A stretch of 64,000 nt of DNA, from assembly GCA_029204225.1 (NCBI GenBank), contig CM055095.1, positions 72,775,990 to 72,839,989 of the forward strand, given 5' to 3'. The translations under genes and the position numbers were made by a program. The notes under the pieces are model-generated. The model was not told where the DNA came from, did no database searches, and worked only from the letters and a program-made list of their open reading frames with translations. Shown here piece after piece: positions 24,481 through 36,476 of the stretch (the first letter of the stretch is position 1; every line of letters starts with the position of its first letter). Origin of the DNA: Diphasiastrum complanatum (Eukaryota; Streptophyta; Lycopodiopsida; Lycopodiales; Lycopodiaceae).

Positions 24481-24943
24481 TATTGGGGGTATTCCCGACA
24501 AATTGTAAATAAATAATATTGGCCAATAAAATGTGTTGCGAGGGCATGGCATCCTGCGCGTATAAGCCCATGGCCCAATGAGCATGCAAGTTGAGTTGCA
24601 AATAAAATAATAGACTTGGGCCCCTTTGTAATTAAAATAAAACTTGAGGCCCAAAGTCAATTTTTAAACTTAGTGTTTACTTTTTTAGAGTTGGGTCCAA
24701 TTTTGGACTCACATGAATCTTGTGATTTTTATTGTACTTTTTGTGGACCCTTGGATCAAGTTGGTTCCAAGATGAATGGTTAGGATCTATGTGATTATTA
24801 TAATGCCAATAGGATTTTGGGGCAAGTGCCTTCTCCATTTTATAAAAAGGCACCATTTGTACTCTAATTTCATGCTTAATAAGAAGGAGAAAACTCTACC
24901 ATTTTTGGAAGAGAAGCATCCTCATTTGCTAGAGTGCATCGGA
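24481..24943 (+). repeat. 3' LTR of gypsy L, truncated
   Basis: Homologous to M's LTR (TTGGGGGTATTCCC near the start; GTGTTGCGAGGGCATGGC near 24533). The first bases have decayed from TGTTGG to TATTGG. TATAAAAAGG at about 24841-24850 is a better TATA box than the decayed copy in M. It is cut at about 24943, where RT sequence of N begins. Confidence 0.8.
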
Positions 24944-26996
24944 AGAGGCTGAGGTAAGTAGGCATTTACATGATTACCTGAAAAAGGGGTGGGTACAACC
25001 TAGTAAGTCTCCTTGGGCATCACTAGTGGTTCTGGTTGCCAAGAAGGATGGGACTATAAGGTTTTGCAACGACTATAAGAAATTGAACAAGGTAACCGTT
25101 AAGAATAGATATCCACTGCCGTAGATGGATGATCTAATAGACTATCTTGGTGATGCTGGGTACTTTACCAAGATAGATCTAAAATCGGGCTACCATCAAA
25201 TACACATTAAGGCATAAGATATACCAAAAACTGGGTTTCAAACTCGCTTTGGTCACTACGAATTTTTGGTGTTGCCTTTTGGTTTGACCAATGCACCGAC
25301 AACTTTCCAACAGATGATGAACGATTTGTTCAGGCCATATTTGGGAAGATTCATAGTGGTATTCTTAGATGATATCCTAGTGCTAAGTAAGACTTTGGGG
25401 AACATAAAGAGCATCTTAGGATTGTCTTGGACATTCTAAGAAGGGAAAAACTCTTTGCCAAGGAGTCTAAGTGTGACTTTTTTGCTAAGGAATTGTCCTA
25501 CTTGGGGCTTAAGATTTCCAAACGGGGAGTGGAGATTGAGGCCGATCGTATCAAGAGGGTTATTAATTGGCCTATTCTCACCATAGTTTCGAAAATCAAG
25601 TCTTTCTTGGGGTCTGTAGGATTTTTCCATCGGCATATTCTCCAATTTGTTCGATTGGCATTTCCCCTTACCCAGGCCTTGAAAGGCTATAAGAAAATAA
25701 GCCGGAGGGCTAAGAGTCCACTAGTGGTGTGGACGGAGGATATGAATAATTGTTTTGAGTTACTTAAGAAAAGTGTCACTTCGGCATAGGACTGATGCCA
25801 ATGATTATGCTATTGGAGTTGTTTTGATGCAGGATGGACATCTTGTGGCTTATGAAAGCAAGAAACTCAATCTTGCTCAATCTAGGTATTGTACCTATGA
25901 GAAGGAACTGTTTGCAATTGTTTATTCCTTGAAAATTTGGTGACATTATTTGTATGGAGCCAGATTTGAAGTTTTGAAGGATCATCAGACTCTTCGATAT
26001 TTTTGTGATGCTACAGATTTAAAGGGGAGGCAAGCTAGATAGCTTATGCAAATCTTTGACTTTTCTATACGTCATTGTAAAGGAAGTCAAAATACTCTAG
26101 CAGATGCTTTGAGTCGGTTACCGGTTATTAATCAGTTGTGCTTTATTGTTACAGAACCGAGGTTGTTTCAATCTCTTCAAGGACTATATGAGTCCAATCC
26201 CTTTTTTGGAAAGTATTGGCAACAAGTACTTTCGGGGGTCGATTCAGGTTTGCAAAATTCCTCGAATCATGGAAAGACTGAAATGGAATTTCTAATTCAA
26301 AACATGATTTTGTTTCGTAAAGGAAAGGTGTGTGTATCGGAGAATGACACTGTAAGGGCCCAAATCTTGCACGAGTGTCATGATAGTCCATGCGTAGGAC
26401 ATCCGGGTATACAAAGAACACTTGGCTTAGTTTGAAGGCAATTTTGGTGGCCTAAGATAAAAAGTTAGGTAGAGGCCTATATGTACTTAGATGTACTAAG
26501 TGCCAGTTAAATAAAGCTGAAAGGCTAAAAGCTAGTGGCCTATTACATCCTTTAGATATTCCTACCAGAAAGTGAGAAAGTATATCTATGGATTTTGTGG
26601 TCGGGCTTCCACGTACACGGAAGGGCCACGATTCGGTTTGGGTCATTTTTGACATACTTACGAAGTTTTCTCAATTTATTCCAACAAAAACTACTATTAA
26701 AGCTTTAGAACTAGCTCAACTGTTTGTTGAGAACTTTTTCGACTGTACGGGCTGCCTTGCGATATTGTCAGTGACCGTGACCCAAAATTGACTGGGAATT
26801 TTTGGCAAGCAGTATTTGAAAAGTTGAAAACAACTTTAACTATGAGTTCTACAGATCATCCAGAATCAGACGGTCAAATGGAAAGGACCAATCAGACGAT
26901 GGAGAATATGCTTTGAGCATATGTGGGCCATCGGCAGTCTGATTAGAAAAGTACCTTTCACTGGTGGAATTTGCATATAACGGTGCAAAACATTCA
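24944..26996 (+). pseudogene. Gypsy remnant N: RT, RNase H, integrase
   Basis: Decayed Ty3/gypsy pol on the plus strand. RT begins near 24990 ([30 protein letters not shown]) and includes [13 protein letters not shown] and VVFLDDILV near 25360. A frameshift leads to 25427-25789 (RT thumb), then RNase H (TDANDYAIGVVL, DHQTLRYF, ADALSRLP), the integrase zinc region (HECHDSPCVGHPG) and catalytic core pieces (MDFVVGLPRTRKG near 26588). Many stops, most of them TAG or TGA. Left and right borders are rearrangement junctions, so no LTR is assigned. Confidence 0.8.
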
Positions 26997-27060
26997 GCCC
27001 CTTGCGAGGCCATCACTGAAGGGTGTACCGTTAAGGTACATAACATTTCCCCCCCTTCTT
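26997..27060 (-). repeat. Probable start of the 3' LTR and polypurine tract of O
   Basis: On the minus strand a purine run AAGAAGGGGGGGAAA (27046-27060) is followed by TGTTATGTACC (from 27045 downward), the expected polypurine tract and LTR start for gypsy O. Only about 50 bp of LTR remains before N sequence starts. No second copy confirms it. Confidence 0.4.
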
Positions 27061-29653
27061 GGAATTCTGCTTTCCAAGATTGTCTCTCCTTAAAGAGCTT
27101 CCTGCTAGGACATCTTGCCAAATATGACCGAAAAACTCATCGGTCCAACAAAGATCTCGCAGGGAAAGAAACAACTCAGATTGGAACTCAACAAAACATA
27201 ACTGAATTTGAACCCTTGAATGAGTTTCAACCAACGGGCCTTATGACCCCTAAGGTCCGAGGCATCACAGATATACTTAAAATATTCATGATCTGTCATT
27301 ACCATGATTTGGATCCGTACAAATAATGTCTCCAGATCTTTAACGCATGGATGACAACAAAAAGTATGTTTTCTTCAGCTATTTTGTGGAGTTACTATGC
27401 TCTCTGACTACTACACACTTGAATACCTACTTTGAGCTGGGTCCAATTTCTTACTCTTGAAAGCCAAAGTTCTACCATCCTGGTAAAGGACTGCACCTAC
27501 CGCATAGGCACTAGTGTTTGTTTCCACTAAGAAAGATCCACTAGGGTCCACTATGTGTAAGATAGGGGCTATAGACACCAACATCTTCAAAGCTTCAAAG
27601 CTTTGATTAAGTTCATCAGTCCAAACAACAGGAGGACTGATCTTCAATCGTCTTTTGGCCTTCTTCTTATTACCCTTTTTAGTTTTCCTTTTGGCTTTCT
27701 TCACTCCCTTAAGAAGATTCGTTAGAGGCAATGCAACTAAGGCATAGTCTTTAATGAATTTATGGAAAAATCTTGTGAGCCTAAAAAAGATTTTACTTCC
27801 CTAATGGTTTTCAGGATAGGCCAATCATGAACTTTCTGGATCTTATCGTAGTTGATCTCAAGACCTCGATCGGAAATGAGAGTCGAGTTTGAAAGAACTC
27901 ACATTTAGACTCCTTAGCATAAAGCTTCGTCTGCCTTAGATGATCTAAAACTGTACGCAAATGCGCTTTGTGCTCTTCAAGAGTCTTATTGTAGATCAAT
28001 ATGTCATCTAAAAATACCACGAGAAACTTCCCCAGATATGGACAAAGAATATCATTCATCATCTGTTAGAAGGTTGTCGGGGCATTAGTTAGACCAAAGG
28101 GCAAATCTAAAAATTTGTAATGGCCATACATAGTACCCTAACCAGTTTAAGAAACAGCCCCCTCGTGTATTCTAATTTGATGGTACCCTGACCTAAGGTC
28201 CAATTTGGTAAAATATCTAGCACCATTCAATTGGTCCATTAAGTCGTCCATCTAAGACAAGGTGTAGCGGTTCTTAATTGTCATTTTATTAAGCTTTTTG
28301 TAATCGACACAAAGACGAATACCACCATCTTTCTTGCCGGTTAGCAAAACAGGAGCTCCCCAAGGGGATTTACTAGGCCAAATATGGGCTTTACGCAACA
28401 ACTCCTTAAGTTGGCTAGCAACTTCATCTTCTTCCTTCGGGCGCATCCTGTAGGGAAAAAGTGATGCAGGAGAGCTGTCGGGAAGGAAATCTATGTGATG
28501 GTCTACACCCCGTGAGGGGGGAAGACCCTCAGGCAATTGCTCAGGGAATATATCGCTATACTCCTCCCTAAGTCTCTTAAAGATTCTACCCTCAGGCGAA
28601 GATTCTAAATTATCATCAGTAAAAGACAAAGCTTTAGGAAAAGTCGATACATCAACATTAACATTATGAGTACTAAAAGCATCTACATAAGATTCATCTT
28701 TTAGATAACATAAATACGAAAAATACTCAGAATTTAAAATACAATGATTTGCTTCATGAGCAGTTACAAAAGGTAGATCAGGCTCATCGCCATTAAGACA
28801 AACCCATGAGTCATTATGCAAGAAAGAAATACAATGAGATACATAGTCTTTCTTTAAGGACTCATTCCTAACAAAAGCCACTCTTTTCCTAGGATTACAT
28901 CCACCTTATCTAGATTCATGACATGAAAAGACAAACTATCTACATAGTCTTGAATCTTCAAAGGCACGTGGGGGACAAAGTGGTCCCAAACCTGCTGCTC
29001 CCCACCAGCTGCCATCCTAACCACATATTGTGGTCACTTGGTGCAATTTTCAGCTGCAACTTCTGCACCAACTTAGCATTAATAAAATTATGCGTAGAAC
29101 TGTCGTCAAAAAGAACACTCACTGGTTGGCTGCCTACGAACCCATTCATATGAATGAGGTCGTGAGGTCCAAACACTGCAGTATTAAAACAACAATTCAT
29201 ACAAACCGTTTCATCTTTAAGAGATACATCAATGCAAGAAATAGAAGAATTACCTGGTGCCTTAAAGGAGCGGCCACCCTTCTTCCGTCTCTTCGGACAG
29301 TCCTTAGAAAGTTGTCCCTTCTCGATGTAGGAGAAACACGAGCTATCTGGTAGATCGTGCATGGAGAAATGCGACGTCCATCGATCTAACCAGGCTAACA
29401 CCACATCTTGGTGTCTGTCCTTCTTCTCTCCGATAAAAAATTCCGAAGCAAACTTCGGGTTTAGGAGGGCTTGATGAGACTGGGACATAGCCCGAATCTC
29501 AGCCTCCGCCCATTCATGCTTTGAACGCATGTCCACAATTTGTTGCTGTAACAAATTTATGGCACGCGTCATGTTCTCCATATCAGTCCCGACAGTACTT
29601 GGAGCTCTGGTCTTATCCATAGGGGTGTCCATGGATAACGAGGTAACTGGCAA
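27061..29653 (-). pseudogene. Gypsy remnant O: gag end, protease, RT, RNase H
   Basis: Minus strand. 28958-29653 reads from a Gag N-terminus with a coiled-coil-like start, jumps (deletion) to a decayed zinc knuckle (CFSY...KDC) and then a protease-like VLFDDSSTHNFI. 28252-28881 gives the protease-RT linker and RT start ([27 protein letters not shown]). 27811-28062 carries the RT active site [10 protein letters not shown]. 27411-27731 holds the RT end and RNase H start, and 27105-27305 more RNase H (DHEYFKYICDASDLRG). Integrase is missing. Stops and frameshifts throughout. N and O are similar in type but lie in opposite orientation and each has its own RT. Confidence 0.8.
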
Positions 29654-29995
29654 AAAAAAACTAGAGGGAAAATGAAGAGCTATTGTGTAAAAACCGCAAA
29701 AAGAGAAAAGCTAGTGCATAGGGCCTCAAGAAATACCCAACTTGAGAACAAGCAAAATGAGAGTAAAAGAATTCTACAACAACTTGGGAGAATGAGGGAA
29801 AGGAAGTAAACGTACCTCCTTTAACCCCTCCCCAAAGCTCCTCTCCTCCCTCATGCAAAAAGGACAAGTGGGACCCCATTTGTCCCTTCTAGACCTTTCT
29901 AGCCATGTGGGGCCACCAAAAGGTGCCACCTGGCTCATGGACCCCAAAGACTTATGAAATTCAATTCTGGCCCTTTCTCCCCTCTCCAAATCCTA
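29654..29995. other. Flank between gypsy O and element D
   Basis: Upstream side of O (minus orientation). Could be leader or LTR of O. I could not find a primer binding site. Confidence 0.35.
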
Positions 29996-30000
29996 CGTAC
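29996..30000. repeat. Target-site duplication CGTAC of element D (left copy)
   Basis: CGTAC immediately before D is repeated at 35862-35866 immediately after it. Confidence 0.95.
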
Positions 30001-30653
30001 TGTGAAAAACTCAGATCCAAAAGATGCTAAAGTTTCATAAAGATCTTGGCCATGGAAGTTATGCACATCTAGATTGAAAAAATGATAGAAATTGTGATGT
30101 TAAGCATACTAAACATCAACTAAACATCAAAATCTGATCATAAGCTTCCACAAACAGAAACTTGCTGTCCCTGTCCGTACTTCAGAGCCTACAACCTGCA
30201 TTTCACACGTGTGAAGCCATAGCAACAAAGAAATCACAATTCTAGTGGCTAGAATGCAAGATATGAACAAAAAAGTGAGAGAGAAGAAGATGGATCTTCA
30301 AAGAGCATAACATTCATTCAATAGAATGAAAATGAGATGTGTACATACTCGTGGAGATGGCTATTTATAGCAGCCATAGTGCCTCTTGGCCACTTGTCTT
30401 ATGATAGGCTAAAATTGGGGTCCAATAGGATTCACCCATATACCTAGAAATTTGGTCAAATAGGAATGCACCAAATTATGAGCCAATAGAAGAGCTCCAC
30501 ACTCGACCTCCTCTAATTAATGTGACCTCAAAAGTAGTGTACACATACTTTGGGCCTCTACATACATGTATGAACCTATCTCTAACTTTTATTTGGCCAT
30601 AGGCCTACAAAATCTCAAGTTAGGAAAATACTACTAGTTGACAATTTTTCACA
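30001..30653 (-). repeat. 3' LTR of element D
   Basis: 653 bp. The Gag-Pol stop (30649-30651) lies within it. It holds the palindrome TTCACACGTGTGAA at 30202-30215 and CTATAAATAG (minus strand) at 30361-30370. Confidence 0.96.
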
Positions 30654-33600
30654 CTCCCTCTTCAACTAGTTTTAGCATAGATTTAGAAAGTACACCAAGA
30701 CTTGTTCTATGCTTGAAAAATAAGTCCTTTCCCAATGCTTTGGTAAAGATATCAGCCACACATTCCTTTGATGGGACATGTTCAAGCTTGATCTCTTTTG
30801 CCAACACTTGTTCTCTCACAAAATGGTAAGCCACCTCGATATGTTTGCTCCTTGCATGGAAAACCGGATTGCTTGCTAGACTTTGGGCTGAAAGGTTGTC
30901 ACAAAAGATGATTGGACTCTCTGAAAAATCCAGCAAATGAAGCTCCATAATCATCCTCTTGATCCACACCATCTCCTTTGTGCATGATGTCAAAGCTTTG
31001 TACTCGGCCTCACTAGAAGAAAGTGATATAGTTGCTTGTTTCTTCGACATCCATGAGATAGCTCCATCACCTATGAAAATAGCATGTGCATTTATGGATT
31101 TTCTATCCATAAGGTCTCCTGCAAAATCTGAATCTGAAAAACCAAATAAGTTAGGTGATGAGCCTCTATAAACAATGCCAAAATCTTTTGTTCCCGAGAT
31201 GTATCTCAAGATCCTCTTTCCTAGTTTCCAATGTTCTATGCTAGGATCTTGCATGAATTGGCTTAATCTACCAACACAATAAGATAAATCAGGTCTTGTG
31301 ATGGTTAGATATATAAGAGAACCTATTAGCTTCCTATAGAGAGTAATGTCCTCGAAGGATCTTTCATTACCTCTTATAGTTAGCTTTACATGTGATTCCA
31401 TAGGTGTATCAATAGGATTTGCATCTACCATATGAAATCTATTGAGAATAGAAATAGCATACTTCTCTTGTGAAATAAAAGTGATTTGAGAAGTTCTAAT
31501 TACTTCTATTCCTAAGATATAGCTCAAAAGACCAAGATCATGCACTTCAAATTCCTTTTTTAGTGCTTTCTTGATATCTTCTATATCTTCCTTGTTCCCT
31601 CCACTTAAAATAATGTCATCCACATAAATTAGAAGGATTGTAACATCATTAGCACTAATTCTAAAGTAAAGTGAATGATCATACTCACTCATAGTGAAGT
31701 TTTGAGAAAGTAGAAAAGAGTTAAGCCTAGCATACCAACTCCTTGGTGCTTGCTTAAGACCATACAAACTTTTTTGTAGAAAACACACATGATTAGGCTT
31801 GCTATGAGAAACATAGCTCTCGGGTTGCTCCATGTAGACTTCCTCTTCAAGATCACCATTCAAGAAAGCATTAGAAATGTCTAATTGCCAAAGATCCCAT
31901 CCATAAAGAGTTGCAAGGGAAATGATTACTCTTATGCTCACCATCTTTGCCACGGGTGCAAAGGTTTCCTCATAGTCAATGCCATGCTCTTGAGCATAAC
32001 CTTTAGCCACCAACCTTGCCTTGAACTTGTTGATAGATCCATCTTGATTTGTCTTTACCTTGAAGATCCATTTGCATCCAATTGCACTTTTGCCCTTTGG
32101 AAGCTCCACCAATCTCCATGTGTTGTTCTTCATAAGTGCTTCAAACTCAAGATCCATTGCTTGGATCCATTCCTCTTTTTGCCTTGCTTCATCTACACAT
32201 GAAGGTACATCAAAAGAAGTTAGGAAAGCATAGTTGGATCCATCCACCACTTGCTTACCTTTGCCATCATAAGTGAGCCTTGAGGGTTTCACTTTATGCC
32301 TTGGAGTTCTCCTTGGAATTTGACTTGAAGAGGCTTCTTCAACATCCACATCCAATGTGTCATCAACTCCATTGTCATCAAGCACATTAGTTGCAACAAC
32401 ACCATCATCACTTGAAACAACTTTTGGAATGTTACTTTCATCAAAAATGACATCCCTACTTGTGAACACTTTCTTGATTGAAGGAACATAAATCCTATAT
32501 GCTTTGCTTACTTCACTATAACCAACAAAAATGCCCTTTCTTGAAGATGGATCCTCCTTAGTTCTATCATCAAGAGTAATGTTGAAGTAGCAAATGCATC
32601 CAAAAGTTCTTAGAAACTTGACATTAGGCTTCGTACCAAACAAAGCTTCAAAAGGGGTTTTTCCTTCCAATACAACACTTGGCCATCTATTGCAAAGGAA
32701 ATTTGCACACAACAAAGCATCACTCCAAAAAGGTTTAGGAAGATTAGCATTCAATCTCATTGCCTTTGCACTCTCACACAAGGTTCTATTCTTCCTCTCG
32801 GCCACTCCATTTTGTTGTGGTGTTCTTGGACATGTGTACTCCCTCTTGATCCCATGCTCATCACAAAAGGCTTTGAATTTGTTAGAAATGTATTCACCAC
32901 CATTGTCGCTCCTCAAGCATTTGATTTTGGTTGTAAATTGAGTCTCAATAGCAACTTTGAACTTGACAAACACATCAAACACCTCATCCTTGCTCTTTAG
33001 TAGATAAACCCAACAAAATCTACTAAAATCATCAATGAAAGTTACATACATCTTAGCACCTCCATTGCTAATTGTAGTAACACCATGAATATCCGAATGC
33101 AAGAGAGAAAAAGGCATCTTAGATCTAGATATAGATCTAGTATATGGCAATCTATGTGATTTAGACAAAGCACATTCTTCACAAACATGATTCAAGCAAG
33201 TAAGAGACTTGGGAAGTCCCCTTACTACCTCCTTTTTGGCTATTTCCTCCAAGGCCTTGTAGTTGAGATGTCCCATCCTTTTATGCCATACCTCTTGAAT
33301 TGACATTTGTTCATTTGCCATGCATCCAACTTGGTTAGCAACAACACATGCATCAAGCTTGAACAATTTCCCTTGCCTTTTCCCTTTTGCAATGATACTA
33401 CACCCCTTTTTGATCAAGCAAGCATCACCATCAAACTCAACTTTGAATCCTTTGTCAAGCATTTGGCTTACACTAAGTAAGTTCTTGGTAATGGATGGAA
33501 TGAGCAAAACATCTTTCAATTCTATATTCCTATTTGTAGAAAGTGAAATAGGAATTGTGCCAATCCCCTTGATTGCACACTCACCATCATTTGCGGTATA

Positions 33601-34599
33601 GATTACCTTCCTATCACCATCAAATGCCATTAAAGATGAAAAATACTCTTTATGATATGTCATATGAGAAGTGGCTCCACTATCAATCCACCAAGGATCA
33701 ATGTCTCCATGATTAGCCAACAAGCAAGATGACATAACAAAAGCATCATTTGAAAGAAGCTCATCCCCACCCTCATCAATAGTTAGATTGGTTTGCTTTT
33801 CCCCTTGATCCCTCTTTTTCTTAAAACAATCACTAGCAAAATGCCCTTTGACTCCACAATAGAAACATTTTAGCTTAGATCTATCCTTCTTTTTGCCAAA
33901 AGTAGAGTGCTCACCTTGGTCTTGCCCTTTAGACCAATTGCTTTTACCTTTGCCCTTGAACTTGCCTTTAGAGAACATTGCCTCCTCTTCTCCTCCTTGA
34001 GATGTAGAAGATGCTCCCACTCTTGTTTGCAACCTGAATTCTTCAGCCAACAAGACCTCTTGCAAGTCTCCAACACTTGGTAAACATTTTTGGATAGCAT
34101 AACTTTGAACAAGATTAGCATGATCATCCAACAAGCCATTGAGAATCACTTGAACAAGCTCCTCATTATTTATGCCATCATTAATGCATGCTAACTCATC
34201 ATTCAATGCTTTAACTCTCAAAACAAAAGCATGTCCATTCTCACTCTTCTTTTGCATACAAGAAAAGATTTGCCTTCTTAAAGTCAACACTCTAGAAGTA
34301 GACTTGGATTCATAAACCTTCTTCAAGGCTTCCCAAGCTTCACTAGATGATGTGCACTTACCAACCTCTTTGATAAGCTCATTTGTCACATTCATCTTGA
34401 TCATGTGAAGGGCTTTCTTTGCCCTCTTGTCATACCTCAATTGTTCTTGAGGTGCCAAAGGTCTCTCCTCCACACCTACAACAATATCCATCAACTCATT
34501 CATCTCAAGCAAAGACTCCATCCTTACTTTCCAAGTAGAATAGTTGAGGGAGGTAAGCCTATCATTGCTTTCCAACATGTAGCCTCCATTTGTAGCCAT
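30649..34599 (-). CDS. Copia D Gag-Pol polyprotein, intact (1316 aa)
   Basis: A complete single-frame Ty1/copia polyprotein starting at the ATG at 34599. In order: UBN2-type Gag (about 1-200, NYSTWKVRMES near 20); K/G-rich linker; CCHC knuckle CFYCGVKGHFASDC near 245-258; aspartic protease WIDSGATSH near 303; pre-integrase VWHKRMGHLNY near 436; integrase with HSDIHG near 500, SDNGGEY near 560 and NGVAERKN near 597; RT with TFAPVAKM near 875 and LLIYVDDI near 988; RNase H with FSDSDFAGD near 1153, SSSEAEYKAL near 1196 and CDNLSAQSL near 1233. All catalytic motifs are present. The tail E-E-G-V is encoded by the polypurine tract and the stop lies in the LTR, as in C. Confidence 0.96.
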   Translation of the reverse strand: MATNGGYMLESNDRLTSLNYSTWKVRMESLLEMNELMDIVVGVEERPLAPQEQLRYDKRAKKALHMIKMNVTNELIKEVGKCTSSSEAWEALKKVYESKSTSRVLTLRRQIFSCMQKKSENGHAFVLRVKALNDELACINDGINNEELVQVILNGLLDDHANLVQSYAIQKCLPSVGDLQEVLLAEEFRLQTRVGASSTSQGGEEEAMFSKGKFKGKGKSNWSKGQDQGEHSTFGKKKDRSKLKCFYCGVKGHFASDCFKKKRDQGEKQTNLTIDEGGDELLSNDAFVMSSCLLANHGDIDPWWIDSGATSHMTYHKEYFSSLMAFDGDRKVIYTANDGECAIKGIGTIPISLSTNRNIELKDVLLIPSITKNLLSVSQMLDKGFKVEFDGDACLIKKGCSIIAKGKRQGKLFKLDACVVANQVGCMANEQMSIQEVWHKRMGHLNYKALEEIAKKEVVRGLPKSLTCLNHVCEECALSKSHRLPYTRSISRSKMPFSLLHSDIHGVTTISNGGAKMYVTFIDDFSRFCWVYLLKSKDEVFDVFVKFKVAIETQFTTKIKCLRSDNGGEYISNKFKAFCDEHGIKREYTCPRTPQQNGVAERKNRTLCESAKAMRLNANLPKPFWSDALLCANFLCNRWPSVVLEGKTPFEALFGTKPNVKFLRTFGCICYFNITLDDRTKEDPSSRKGIFVGYSEVSKAYRIYVPSIKKVFTSRDVIFDESNIPKVVSSDDGVVATNVLDDNGVDDTLDVDVEEASSSQIPRRTPRHKVKPSRLTYDGKGKQVVDGSNYAFLTSFDVPSCVDEARQKEEWIQAMDLEFEALMKNNTWRLVELPKGKSAIGCKWIFKVKTNQDGSINKFKARLVAKGYAQEHGIDYEETFAPVAKMVSIRVIISLATLYGWDLWQLDISNAFLNGDLEEEVYMEQPESYVSHSKPNHVCFLQKSLYGLKQAPRSWYARLNSFLLSQNFTMSEYDHSLYFRISANDVTILLIYVDDIILSGGNKEDIEDIKKALKKEFEVHDLGLLSYILGIEVIRTSQITFISQEKYAISILNRFHMVDANPIDTPMESHVKLTIRGNERSFEDITLYRKLIGSLIYLTITRPDLSYCVGRLSQFMQDPSIEHWKLGKRILRYISGTKDFGIVYRGSSPNLFGFSDSDFAGDLMDRKSINAHAIFIGDGAISWMSKKQATISLSSSEAEYKALTSCTKEMVWIKRMIMELHLLDFSESPIIFCDNLSAQSLASNPVFHARSKHIEVAYHFVREQVLAKEIKLEHVPSKECVADIFTKALGKDLFFKHRTSLGVLSKSMLKLVEEGV
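30654..30663 (-). promoter_or_regulatory. Polypurine tract of element D
   Basis: GAAGAGGGAG on the minus strand abutting the 3' LTR; identical to that of C. Confidence 0.85.
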
Positions 34600-35196
34600 G
34601 TTGCAATGATTGATCTCTGATCTTTGACCTGTTCCAATGCACTAAGCACTCTCTTGAATCAACAAATGAAACACAAGAAGAAATCACAAAGATTTGGAAC
34701 CTAAAACCTTACTTTTTCTCTCTTTTCCTCACTTTTTCCTTAATTTTAGCCACTAGTTTTATGATTTCTTGATCAAACCAAGACCAAACCTCAATATACT
34801 TGCTTTTCCCTCACTCCTAAGATTGAAATACACTCTTGAATCATTCAGCAAACTGAAAATCAGAGGGTTACATCAATTTTGAAGTTTTTGACATGAAGAA
34901 GCAAGAAATTGAATCAAAAAACTATATGCTAGAATGGAAAACTAATAGGATCTTGTTGGATCTTGCATCTCCCTCTTTCCAAAACAATTTTTGTCTCCTT
35001 ATTCTGATAAGTATAGAGGGAATTCGCCCTACTTCAATTGAAATGCATACAAATGATGTTTTGATCACAAAGATCCAATTTCTACACATAAATCAACAAG
35101 ATTTTTAGCTAGAAACTTGATTGGAATGCTACAAAAGCAAACTCGCCCACAAATCTCTTCTAAATCTGGCAAAACCTGCACATTTGGCCGCCTAAT
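34600..35196 (-). other. Leader of element D
   Basis: 0.6 kb between the primer site and Gag ATG. Unlike C's leader, I see no tandem repeats. No coding signal. Confidence 0.6.
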
Positions 35197-35208
35197 GCTC
35201 TGATACCA
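35197..35208 (-). promoter_or_regulatory. Primer binding site of element D
   Basis: GCTCTGATACCA on plus; TGGTATCAGAGC on minus, directly adjoining the 5' LTR. Confidence 0.95.
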
Positions 35209-35861
35209 TGTGAAAAACTCAGATCCAAAAGATGCTAAAGTTTCATAAAGATCTTGGCCATGGAAGTTATGCACATCTAGATTGAAAAAATGATAGAAAT
35301 TGTGATGTTAAGCATACTAAACATCAACTAAACATCAAAATCTGATCATAAGCTTCCACAAACAGAAACTTGCTGTCCCTGTCCGTACTTCAGAGCCTAC
35401 AACCTGCATTTCACACGTGTGAAGCCATAGCAACAAAGAAATCACAATTCTAGTGGCTAGAATGCAAGATATGAACAAAAAAGTGAGAGAGAAGAAGATG
35501 GATCTTCAAAGAGCATAACATTCATTCAATAGAATGAAAATGAGATGTGTACATACTCGTGGAGATGGCTATTTATAGCAGCCATAGTGCCTCTTGGCCA
35601 CTTGTCTTATGATAGGCTAAAATTGGGGTCCAATAGGATTCACCCATATACCTAGAAATTTGGTCAAATAGGAATGCACCAAATTATGAGCCAATAGAAG
35701 AGCTCCACACTCGACCTCCTCTAATTAATGTGACCTCAAAAGTAGTGTACACATACTTTGGGCCTCTACATACATGTATGAACCTATCTCTAACTTTTAT
35801 TTGGCCATAGGCCTACAAAATCTCAAGTTAGGAAAATACTACTAGTTGACAATTTTTCACA
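35209..35861 (-). repeat. 5' LTR and promoter of element D
   Basis: 653 bp, apparently identical to 30001-30653. The minus-strand TATA box CTATAAATAG is at 35569-35578 and the palindrome TTCACACGTGTGAA at 35410-35423, downstream of it. The palindrome therefore sits on the R/U5 side here but on the U3 side in C. Confidence 0.95.
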
Positions 35862-35866
35862 CGTAC

Positions 35867-36476
35867 CACAGCTCTCTCCATTCTCTTGGAGATCTGCAAG
35901 TACAGAAGAGGAGAAAGGGAGAGGTACGGAGTAAAAGGACAGGTCTCCAAGAATATTGATGGTGCAATTTCTTTAAAGATTCAATAAACTTAGAGTTATA
36001 AAGTTCAAACTTAATACAAGGTTTATTGTTTTTAAATCCCCGAAACTTTGCACAAGGCCTAAAACAAATTTACAAGAAGCAAAGGAAGGGTGAGAACATG
36101 TCATGGGGAGGCGCACCCCACCCTGTCACATCAAGATACTGGATATTGGAGAAGGTAATAACTCCTTCCCCTCCAGACCCTCCCCTCCCTCACCTCTCTT
36201 CATATGCCGCGGGATAGCTCGCAGTAATGCTTGACACGTAACAGGTACTCCCCCCCTGTACGAATCTTTGGGCGCAGTCAGAGCTCTTCTGAACTGCGGG
36301 TACCTACCACAGATCCCAAGGAGTTACTAGGATGCTACAACTGCGATGTAGTGGAGGATGTCTTAGGCAGGCAAGTCAGCAAGGAGGCAAAAGCATTATT
36401 TATTTATTTATTTTAAAAGACCTCATCCAACCACGCTTGCAGGACAGCTCTGTAAAAGTGTCCCCCCCCCCCCCCC
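35867..36476. other. Unassigned repeat-like sequence right of D
   Basis: The DNA that D split from 29654-29995. It contains C-rich runs at about 36249-36255 and 36462-36476 (15 C) and a TTTA repeat near 36399. CGTAACAGG near 36234 could be an LTR edge followed by a polypurine tract on the minus strand, but nothing confirms it. No coding signal. Confidence 0.3.

Larger units (their letters stand above)
30001..35861 (-). mobile_element. Copia element D (5861 bp), structurally intact
   Basis: Two 653 bp LTRs (TGTGAAAA...TTTTCACA) with duplication CGTAC. On the minus strand: LTR, primer site, 0.6 kb leader, one open Gag-Pol of 1316 codons, polypurine tract, LTR. Reading the LTRs side by side I found no difference, so this is the youngest insertion here. 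D and C share domain order, protein length and LTR ends but differ clearly in LTR sequence, so they are sister families rather than copies of each other. Confidence 0.96.

Noticed and set aside
24944-29653. N and O as one gypsy element inverted on itself
   Set aside because: Each contains its own RT and RNase H start, with different sequence, so they are two remnants rather than halves of one.
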